DNA of 64,000 bases from Agaricus subrufescens (lineage: Eukaryota > Basidiomycota > Agaricomycetes > Agaricales > Agaricaceae), in assembly GCA_029945375.1 (NCBI GenBank), contig CM057067.1, positions 1,302,001 to 1,366,000 of the forward strand, given 5' to 3'. The position numbers were made by a program, and so were the translations under genes. The notes beneath the pieces are model-generated. The model saw only the letters and a program-made list of their open reading frames with translations. It searched no databases and was not told the origin of the DNA. Every line of letters begins with the position of its first letter. Positions within the stretch are counted from its first letter, which is position 1. Below are positions 55,441-64,000 of the stretch, piece by piece.

Positions 55441-56283
55441 GTTGAGATTCTGGTGCTCCAGTCGCGCCAAAATACTTTCTTGGCGATCGCTACGAGTATT
55501 TCGGGTTCTTCATTCCGAGCTGAAATGCATAGGGAAAAAACTCACATTCAAAACCCAGAACAAGATACAGTGACGGTGTCGTTAGATTATATGTTGCAAG
55601 GTGTGGCGTCACGTATTCCTGTGCTTGGCCGAAGTCGGCAAAGTTGGAAAGAGACGCGAGACGCGAGGTGGGTGGGCAGTTGGACAACCAAACCCACAGT
55701 TTATGACCAGCGTACACAAGAGGGTAAGTCACCGAGATTGTCTAGCGCCCTGTCAACAAAAGGTGGCCCGCAGAGTTTTGTGTTTACCGCCTGCTCTGAC
55801 AGGGATGGCGTGACGATGTGGGAGAAGCTTCGGCGCCGGGGAGAGCAAGCTGAGGTATTGTCGGGCTATACGAGGGTCTCAAACGGTAAGCTTCGCCGCA
55901 AACAGCTATTGATTCAGAAGAAACTTGCCTTACAAGACGGCACTGGTGATCAGATTCATCGAAGGGAAGGAGAACCAACAATGTCCAAAAGAGGAACACT
56001 ATAAGTCACAGGTACTTCCTTATTTATACGAGCGCAGGGGACGGGGATTACATCTAGCGTAGTAAATATGAGTAGTACAAACGTTGAGAGGACGCACAGT
56101 CGAGTCCCCGCTAAAGGAATGAGCGAGCTTGCCGATAGTTCGCTTTACTAGAGAACAAACAAAGTTCCGAAATTTTCTACAAGCATCACTGAAGTGGGAT
56201 GTATAATAACCGTAATTAGCCAATATGTTTTGTATTCCTACATCTCCCTCTATACTATGATACATAAGATCCTGCGAGCCCAA
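55441..56283. other. Border between NLR cluster and conserved genes
   Basis: No supported gene. A 193-codon open frame (55423-56004 plus) overlaps the first exon of the NLR gene antisense and has no motif or splice support. The promoter of that NLR gene must lie here, as well as the 3' UTR of the RING gene. Confidence 0.4.
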
Positions 56284-58683
56284 TTAAGAGTCGCTATCAT
56301 CGTCGTCCTCATAAATATAGTGGCGCTGCCTCAACCCAGTCCTTCTTGGCCGAACCTCCTCCTCTTCCTCTTCATCATCCTCTTCATCCTCATCCGCATA
56401 TACACGATGTCCATAATTCCCACCAGCGAAATCATCAATAGAGCCCTCCTCCTCATCATCATCTTCCTCGTCAACGTTAGCAGAACTTTGCCTCAACTCC
56501 CGAAAAGGTGGTTCCATATCCGTGTCATAATCAACACCACCACCACCACCACCACCACCTAGACGCATGCCTCTCCCTAATCGTCGAGCCATTGCTCTGG
56601 CATCCAAAGACTCTTCGTCAGTGTCAGCAAGATCACTCTGACGTCCTTCCGATTCATCTCCCGAGTCTACCAGGTTAACAACACCAACACTTCTATGCTG
56701 CCGATGTTGTCGCGTCCTACGCGTGTTGTATCCCGTAGCGCCATCTTCCTCCTCATCATCTATAAAACTATCCTCATATCCTTCCTCGCCATCAGAAATA
56801 GCATGCCCACGTTGATCCGATTCATTGCCCGAAGCAGAGTCAGAGCCATAGGGATAAGGTTCAAGGGCTTCATCATCCTCTTCTACAGGATCTATATGTG
56901 CGATACCACCTTCCACTTGAGCGTCTTGCATAGCGTCAAAGAAAGGACGTTCATGTCCATCTTCATCACTACTCCACGCACCCTCACTTGATCCGCCTTC
57001 ACCAAAATCCCCACCCGATAGACTCTCCTCATCGGATAAATCCATTTCACCCCAATATTCATGTGCAGGTTCCCAATCAAAGTATTCGCCAGCATCCATG
57101 TCATCCTCATCATCCTCGTCATCATGATCGTCGAACTCTATACCCCATTCAAGGTTGTGAGCTTGAATCTCTCTCAACCGCCTCCCAAGGAAATTCTCTC
57201 CGACTTCACCCTCATCATCATCGTCGTGGTCGTCATCTTCATCAAATCTAGCATGTCCTGGGTATATTCTCTGACAGTTCGAGCAAAGTCCACCCCAAAT
57301 CTCATGCATACACTCCAGACATCTATAGATTCCGCCATCTTCCGCATCATACATTCCCATATCTTGTATCCCCCACTCTTCCTCTCCTCCTCCTCTTCCC
57401 TCTCCTCCTCCTCTTCCCTCTCCTCTTCCTCCCCCTCCTCGATGATCGGGTGGGGGTGGATAAAACTGTAGCGGCGGACGGATAGGCGCATGTGCAGCCT
57501 GAACTCTCGATTTACGAAAGATATTACGCCAAGGATCAGTTTGAGTTGTAGTTCGAGACTTAGCACTAGGTGTTTCAGTGGCAGAAGGGGGTGGTAGGGA
57601 GGGAAGATCCGCGAGTTGGCTTTTGACGAGATTAGCAACCATGCTTTTGACAGACCATATTTCCACCGGTCGTTCAACCATTGCGGCACGACAAAGTGGG
57701 CAGGTCTTGCGGTTCCGTATGAATACACCGTGCTGAGCGGTCGGACTGGTAAGAAGGCGGTGTACATCCTCAGGTGTGGTCGGTGGTTCGATATTAGCAT
57801 TGCCAGCACCGCCTTGAACATTGGTAAACCAACGAACAAGACACATGTAGCACGCAACATGGCCACAAGGATTAAGCGCGTAAGGTTTGTATAGGAGATC
57901 CAGGCATATTTCGCATGTAAGAGACTGCTGCAGGTGCGAAAGATTATCTTCGTATCGAGATAATTTCTGGTAATGTAACGTGTCAAAATCACGCTACGGA
58001 AGATAAATATAGGTCTACTTACTTTCTTTTGTGATTCAAGCTGGGCTGTGAGCTCAGCAATTTGAGCTTGCGCTGCCTTCATTGAATCACGTTCTTGAGG
58101 AGACCCAACAACTAAAAGTGAATCCGTATGATCTGGGCCTTCCGAAACGGCTCTGCCTTTGCCTTTGTCAATAAACTAATTCACCAGCACCGTTAACACG
58201 TAAGCTCGAGTCATCCATAATGGCGTCGAAGGGACTCACACTGATCGGCGGCTTTTCGTCCTCCTCTTGAACAGCACTTGAAGGCCCAAAGCAGTTATGA
58301 GTCCCTTCGACGATGCCTTGCGAAGCGGTGTCGATAGGAGGGGAAACCGAAACCAACGACAGAGTGGTAGATGATGCCAAAGAGGACGGCGCTGGCGCTC
58401 TCGATCCAATGCGGAGGTCTTGATCGATCTCAGTAAGAGTAAGAGGAGCCTTTTTCTTCTTCTTCTTACGCTTCTTCTTGTTATCCCTCGTGTTATTCAA
58501 GCTGGTGACAGCAGACCTATTGTCAATACCAGCTACTTCGAGATCTTTCCTGTGTTTCTTGGATCGAGGTTCTTCGTCGACGGGATAGTCAGAAACTCCT
58601 CGCTTTTTCGAGGTGAGTGGCTGGAAGGCGTCTGATTGTTGTGGTAATGTGCTTGGACCTGGTGTCGCGTTGCGGGCAGGCAT
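56284..58683 (-). CDS. RING-finger E3 ubiquitin ligase with long acidic tail
   Basis: Exons 58683-58240, 58175-58023, 57966-56284 (introns 64 and 56 nt), 2280 nt (759 aa). The N-terminus is Ser/Pro-rich with a Lys run (nuclear-localisation-like). Exon 2 encodes a coiled coil (MKAAQAQIAELTAQLESQKK). Exon 3 opens with a C3HC4 RING: CEIC, NPCGHVACYMC and, after a long loop, CPLC. A second Cys-rich piece (CLECMHEIWGGLCSNCQ) follows. The last 300 or so residues are highly acidic with Gly runs. RING proteins pass ubiquitin from an E2 to substrates. Layout recalls fungal CHFR/RING-type ligases but no FHA domain is seen, so I give no symbol. Confidence 0.85.
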
Positions 58684-58813
58684 TGAAGGGGGGAGGAAGA
58701 AGGTAAAGGGCAATAGCGCAGCTGACTCTAAATCGTCTGGAATGAGCCCATCACGCTCAGATTCTCAAGCCAAGAAGCCACGTGCGTTAACGCCGTTAGG
58801 CAGAAGCGTGCTC

Positions 58814-58825
58814 TATATATAAATA
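58814..58825 (-). promoter_or_regulatory. TATA-like box upstream of RING gene
   Basis: TATTTATATATA on the minus strand, about 130 bp before the chosen ATG (58683). Plausible position for a core promoter; not tested. Confidence 0.35.
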
Positions 58826-58829
58826 TAAG

Positions 58830-59864
58830 TATGTCAAAGTAATGTTCTGGTCGATATTCAGTCTTTACAATCACGTTTCTTGTTCTCTCGTTACTCGGTA
58901 GCAAGGATACTAGTTTTGGCAAGTAAGTTTCAAGATCAGATGATGGAGGATAAAAGAAATAACCAGGATATATACGAACACAGTCAAAATTGGCCATCAG
59001 TAACATCGAAGTGAGGGTGGGTACACCATTCACATCTTTCCCAACTCACCTCGGGTCTACCAACGTAAATCACTTTAACACACTCCCTTCCTTGACAGTT
59101 TAACAGCAGTTGATATTCAATACCCAATACCCACGTCCAAACAACACCATCAAAGCGGTGTTTAAAGTCGAGAACCACTAGTCACGAACATCACTCAACA
59201 TTCAATCCGACTAAAAGAACCTTTCAGAATAGACAACAGTTCACGGTCTAGAACAGGTTGTCAAGGAAGACAACTCTTGATCTTATACAACACCAATATT
59301 TAGCACCTGTCGTCTCACCATCAACTGTGCCTATTTAAAATCAGCGCTTCCGCGTCTACGCTTCCTGATCCCAAGAGGTCGCCGAACCCAGCCAGCCAAG
59401 TCGAGTTTTATCGTAGTCTAACAACGCAAGGGCCAAGAACAACGATAACAATCAAATGGCTTAATCATCTAGTGGCGCCTTCGGATGATACTGATGGCAA
59501 TTTGAATGTCGGGATACTCGAAATGAATTTCCTAGGCACTTGATGAGAGGCGGGGTTGCTATAAATAGTAGTTCGCACCATCAAGGGGCTAGACAGCGCC
59601 CCTGACAAGATAATGGTACCCCGCTCACTCCGCTCAATCGAGGGCGGCGGTCACACAAGCCCTACCCCTCACGTAACAGAACAAAACATCAAAAGACATA
59701 CAGAAAAATACATCTGTTCATAAACCCGATAGTCACAGAAATATCAATAACCTTTGCCCAAAAGAAAATTTACATCTAGAAAAACAGAAAATATGCTACC
59801 AGCGTCGTATGAAGAAAAAAGTCCAGTGAAGAGAGTAATGCCAACATGTCCAAAAGTCCATGAG
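58830..59864. other. Intergenic, about 1 kb
   Basis: Lies between the 5' end of the RING gene and the 3' end of the transporter gene. A minus-strand frame 59178-59050 (MVLDFKHRFDGVVWTWV...) runs into a GTGAGT donor and could be the first exon of a small gene. I found no convincing continuation. The remainder shows nothing recognisable. Confidence 0.35.
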
Positions 59865-61582
59865 TCATTTCAAGTTACTAGTTTTTCCGCCCTTGTTCCC
59901 CTCCTGATAATCGACAGCCGCATACCAAACGCCCCCAAGCAGTGTCAAAAAGACTCCAAAGCAATTCGTACCAGTGATCGTCAAGTTAAATAAACCTACC
60001 GACGTAATGATCGTTAAAACCTGTTTGACATTCGCTATAAACCCCAAGTCAGAAAAAAAAGAAAGTAAAAAGGAAAACTTTATTAACACATACCGACTAC
60101 ACTCATGCCCAACGCCCCAACCTTGCGATTCGTTTGGAAACTCACAATATTGAGGGCAAACGCCATAAAAGCATTAACCGCCAAACCCAACACACCGGGA
60201 ATGATCGAATCGAACCCATGAGCTTCCATTCCAGCGCCAAGACCTGCCACGGTCCCATTCAGCGTGTCGACATTCAACGTAAAATTGCTGTTACCCGGAT
60301 CGGAAAACGGCATGATAGGACCTAATCCAGTGTACCGATAAAGCGCAAATCGGCTCCTAATCTCTTCTATTTCGCCGAAATAGAGAGCGAGGACGGTGCA
60401 TTGAAATAGAGCGAGCGGAGAAAGAAGGTACAGGAGTTGGACAGGCGTCAAGTGGAGTCTAGGTATCGACGAAAGGGTCGACAGCGGGAAAAGTCGGTTA
60501 GGATAATTCGAGAGTGTCTTCTGGCTCTTGTTGGGAGTTAAAGTGACAGTGACTGAAATAGAAGATGATTTGTCTCGGCCCTTAGATGATCTAACATGTG
60601 GACGTTGATATTGAGTATGATCTCCAAGGGCGCGGAGGGGTATCGTGTTCGAATGGGGATATGGAAGTAGCGTGGACGATTGCAGGATGTTTGTGACAAC
60701 CGTCTTGAGGGATGCAAGAAATGTACCGAGCAGTGTGAGGATAAATCCATAGACGGTATAGTAGTAATCGCCGTATGTGCTAGATAGGATCAACGGCAAC
60801 GTCAGTTGAGTGGAATTATGCTAGAGGCGGAAGATCTAATGGAAGACAAGTTCCGCGTTCTAGAAAGATAGGATAATCAAGAAAACACTCACGCAAGACC
60901 AACGCCTACCACAACAGGTATCAGAGACATTATTTTGGAACGTTTGATGCGAGAGTTGAGTAAAAGGAATGACAAAATAAGGGTGAAGAAGGGCGAGGAA
61001 GATCGAACAACTTGATGAAACTGTCCGTGGGAGGTGAGTGCGGATAGGTGGAAAAGGTGTGAGATGGAAACACACCGGCACAGTAACCAATTGCAAGGAT
61101 ACATTGCTCACAACTATGTTGAGCGTGTATAAAACACTGAAGGATAGTAGCACGATGATCTGTCCTCTGGACATGGTAGGAGGGCGGTCCTCATGCCGAA
61201 TAGTAAGCCAAGTTCCAATACAACCCCCAAGGGCATGAAATGCGGTGATACTATATGGGAAGGGAAACTTGTTCAATACGAGTTTGTTGCTGAGCGTCAG
61301 GGAAAAGTTGAGGGAAAACCAAAGCAGCACCCAGAAGGCGGGTGAGCTATGCACCTGGAGGGCATTTTGGACCATAACCAGGGAGCTGCGCCGCCTATGT
61401 CCTGGCGACGTCGGGGTGGTATGCTCTGGGAGGGTGTCAAGCGAAGAAGGAGTGAAAACGTCGGCATGAGGCGATGCGGACGGAAGAAAATCGGCCTTGG
61501 GATAGGAGCGTCTGCCAGTGTGGATGGAGGGCAAATTGACTGTCTTGCGACTCCGCACGGGAAGAGAGACACTGGTGGCCAT
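59865..61582 (-). CDS. Triose-phosphate/nucleotide-sugar-type transporter (TPT family)
   Basis: Exons 61582-61076, 61020-60893, 60779-60094, 60034-59865; phases match to 1491 nt (496 aa). After a polar cytosolic N-terminus, hydrophobic segments follow in the drug/metabolite transporter pattern: FWVLLWFSLNFSLTLSNKLV, YSITAFHALGG, IIVLLSFSVLYTLNIVVSNV, then FHQVVRSSSPFFTL and the conserved TYGDYYYT...GFILTLLGTFLASLKTV. C-terminal helices near VLTIITSVGLFNL and FGVFLTLLGGVWYA complete the fold. This is the TPT domain shared with SLY41-like Golgi/ER carriers. The exact substrate is not deducible. A Ser-rich insert of about 70 residues between helices is long for the family. Confidence 0.85.
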
Positions 61583-61765
61583 GGCTGTCAGGAGGGAAAG
61601 GCGGCGTCTGCCTGTTTACATGGAGTGACGTTTTGAAGGAATCGGAGCGCGCTCTGAATTTACGCGCCCGCCAATGCCAGACAGGCACAGTAAGTGCACG
61701 TGATCGGCGGCGCTGGAATTCAGATCGTTATACTTATCGAGAAGCCGCGTCAAACGGTATCCCCT

Positions 61766-63915
61766 TCATTGTTTTGTCTTTATCATACCCGACATCAGAT
61801 CAAAGCTATTCCCATCTGGCTGCAGATCAATATACTCTTCCTTTGCTAATCCACCCGATGGCGACGAAAAATACGGGTTCTCCAACTTCCCCCGCTCAGG
61901 TGCAGTCCGCAGTAGCCCATGGTCGAGCGTTATGCCGACAATTCGAACAGGCGTCGGCGTTTGGGTGGTCGTCAACGTTACCAATTGATCGCTGAACCGA
62001 TATCAATCAAACGCGGCAGCGAGAGAAGGAAGTGACGTCACCTATGCAACCACCGCCTTAGGTACAAATCCATGAACGGCTCAAAACTGCCCCCGACAGC
62101 GACAAATTCATTCCACAACTTTCCGAAGTTGCTTAGTATGACTGCAGCAGTACGTTCCAGCGATAGATTCGCGCGTCTTTTATCTCCACTCGGGGTTTTA
62201 CGCAAGAGTTGCGAAAGGGACGTCAGAGGCTGTTCGTTGAACACGTTCAACCCACACCCTGGATAACGATATAAATTATGCCAGAAGACGGTTAATACAA
62301 AGCAAAGCTCACCGACAATGATATCGACGCCACCAGCACTAAAACTCGTGTTGACAAGGATCCCAGCAATCTTCTTTTTCTCCTCAGCTCCTCTTGGACC
62401 AACAAGCGCATAAACATCATTCGGCCATTTGATTCTCACTCTCCAGCCTTCACCTTCTCCACCCTCATCTCCACCCAACCCCAGAACACTATCATCTCTC
62501 ACACCTTCACAAATGGCCAATGCATAAAGATATTGCACAAAAACCAGTTTATTCCACGGAACGCCGTCGGTAGACTTTAGGCGAAGATGAATGGAAGTGG
62601 ACAATGACCCAGCAGGGGATAACCACACATTTGAGCCGCGACCTCGGCCGATGAGCTGATGCGAGGCTAGAGAAACCGTTGGCGTAAGGAGAGATGAGAG
62701 ATACACGGGATTCTTGTCGAGGAGTGTCTGGGTAGATGTCACTGCTGGGGAAAAAAGCATTACGGACCCGATCGGCCACCCTCCGCCGCTTCCAGTTTGA
62801 GTGGTAGGGGGGTTGAGAGATTGAAAATGCTGGAAGTATGCTTCGACATCGAAATAAGGATCTGTGTAATCCTTTGATGGAAGTGTACCATCGCGATGAA
62901 TAATCACATGCTTGGGCTGCCATGTTGATGGATCGCTTGAGGTAGACAATAAGGCCTTGCAATCTGCAAGGACGCCGCCGGTATTGGGAGAGGTAGCTTC
63001 ATGGAAGTGAAATGTATCATTGGCATCTTTGAGTATTTTAGGACTGTCATCGCTCGAGGAATCAGCACGTTCGAAAGATTCAGAGAGACTGGCGATTATT
63101 TGAGGTATAATGTCAGGTCTGTCCGGGGAAGCGACGAAGAACTGGGGAAACGGCCGAGCAACTGGACGCGGCTCTGCACTCGCAAGTCGGAGGCCGAGGT
63201 AGACGAAAGTACGCCTGAGGAGATCAACCCTCTCTCTTTCCCGTTCTGCGAGATCATTGGCACCAGAGGAATAAGAAAGAGCGGATGCGAGCTCTTCAGT
63301 CAAGTCTTGTTCTGGGTTAGGTGACCAGAGAGCAATTCGCCCATTGCCGACATCACATCCAAGCCCTGCTATCTTTCCCTTTTTATCACCATCGATATAC
63401 CTGCCCAAGATCTCGATACCATTTTCGTCAAACTGGTCCAAAATATTCGTCGGAGATCTTTCATAGATGGCCTGTGCAGTATTTCCATCCATAAAATCCA
63501 CCTTTGCCAAACTAGCCTTAGTGTCCTGCGACGATTCGGGGAATGGAACGATTTCGCCACCCTTACTGCTAGCGAACTTCAAGGGAGGGTTGGAGTTATG
63601 TAATTCCGAGTCGAGGCCTCGGAACGTCGTGATCGCGCCTTTAGGTTGACATTGCGCAGCAGTGCTAAAGGCCAGAAAGGAGCCTCCGCGTTCCACATAG
63701 TCCTCGATCTGTACATGTGCAGGTGCGCGGAACCTGCGGCAGAGCTGAGGAAAGACGAGAAGAGTGCAGGACGCTGCCCAAGGCTGGTGAGAGAGGGCAG
63801 CTTGGTCTACAGTCTGCACAGCATAGGTTTTCCCGAGCAGAGCCCGAAGAGAGGTGAGGGCGGCGGAGAGGGAGGCCTGAACGACCTCTGGGCCGCTGTA
63901 GACAAGGACGTTCAT
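61766..63915 (-). CDS. BPL1: Biotin-protein ligase (holocarboxylase synthetase)
   Basis: Exons 63915-62313, 62258-62042, 61991-61766 (introns 54 and 50 nt), 2046 nt (681 aa). It makes biotinyl-AMP and attaches biotin to Lys of carboxylases such as acetyl-CoA and pyruvate carboxylase. The N-terminal third (MNVLVYSGPEVVQ...) is the amidotransferase-like BPL_N domain. The catalytic domain shows GRGRGSNVWLSP (biotin/ATP loop), KWPNDVY, KIAGILVN and, after the first intron, VGCGLNVFN. The C-terminal β-domain is in the last exon (ending MIKTKQ). The 54-nt intron is in frame, so an unspliced reading stays open. Length is typical of fungal BPL1. Confidence 0.93.
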
Positions 63916-64000
63916 TTAGCAGCGCGTGGGAATCCCTCCCTTGGGAACGAGGTTGACGTCAGAGCTGGCAGCTTTGTCGTGTGCCGCGATGTCTGACAGA

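Noticed and set aside
55423..56004. 193-aa open frame
   Set aside because: Antisense to the first exon of the NLR gene at 53129-55440, low complexity, no recognisable domain.
56284..57471. Plus-strand frames rich in Leu/Ile opposite the RING gene
   Set aside because: Antisense shadows of acidic (Asp/Glu) codons.
59440..59700. Possible tRNA or small RNA in the gap before the transporter gene
   Set aside because: No A/B boxes or cloverleaf found by eye.

Overview
The window looks like a chromosome segment of a mushroom-forming basidiomycete (Agaricomycetes). I infer this from the dense, short GT-AG introns (mostly 48-64 nt), the expanded family of NACHT NTPase (fungal NLR-like) genes whose NACHT domains follow a PPPRCHPGTR-type motif, an Ngaro/DIRS tyrosine-recombinase retrotransposon, and ordinary fungal housekeeping genes at the right end.

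Left part (1-38 kb) is an NLR nursery. Three head-to-tail copies of one cassette can be traced: a decayed leader block, then a 'double-NACHT' gene (NACHT-A spliced in frame to NACHT-B), then a single NACHT-A gene. Copy 1 (about 1.36-13.1 kb) is the best preserved: a 1335-aa double-NACHT reading frame (2956-7463), and a NACHT-A gene (8271-13112) whose 3' end is a tandem array of symmetric 48/51-nt mini-exons that add 16-17-residue repeats to the protein. Copy 2 (15.6-21.3 kb) and copy 3 (27.8-38.2 kb) are pseudogenes. An extra NACHT-A pseudogene sits at 23.5-26.0 kb, and a decayed COG3 (Golgi tethering complex) gene lies between copies 1 and 2. Many premature stops in the decayed copies sit where better copies have CGA or CGC, the pattern expected from 5-methylcytosine deamination or RIP-like mutation.

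Middle part (36-47 kb) is a stack of nested insertions in the last NACHT-A copy: a solo LTR, a TIR DNA element with a 9-bp target duplication, a second copy of that element inside it, and a 6.4-kb Ngaro-like element (gag, RT/RNase H, tyrosine recombinase; split direct repeats A1-ORFs-B1-A2-B2) inside that. Two related MITEs, a second solo LTR in the opposite direction and tRNA-derived or A-tailed retroposons add further repeats.

The 47-55.5 kb part holds three minus-strand NLR genes that look intact: another double-NACHT gene (712 aa) in which the two NACHT domains are joined by an exon of FSGA-type linker repeats, and two NACHT-B genes (754 and 719 aa) with a shared C-terminal Cys-containing domain. 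From 56 kb on the DNA changes to single-copy conserved genes, all on the minus strand: an acidic RING-finger E3 ligase, a triose-phosphate/nucleotide-sugar-type transporter and biotin-protein ligase (BPL1).

All exon structures were derived by eye from splice consensus, phase and comparison among paralogues in the window. No transcript data or database search was available.
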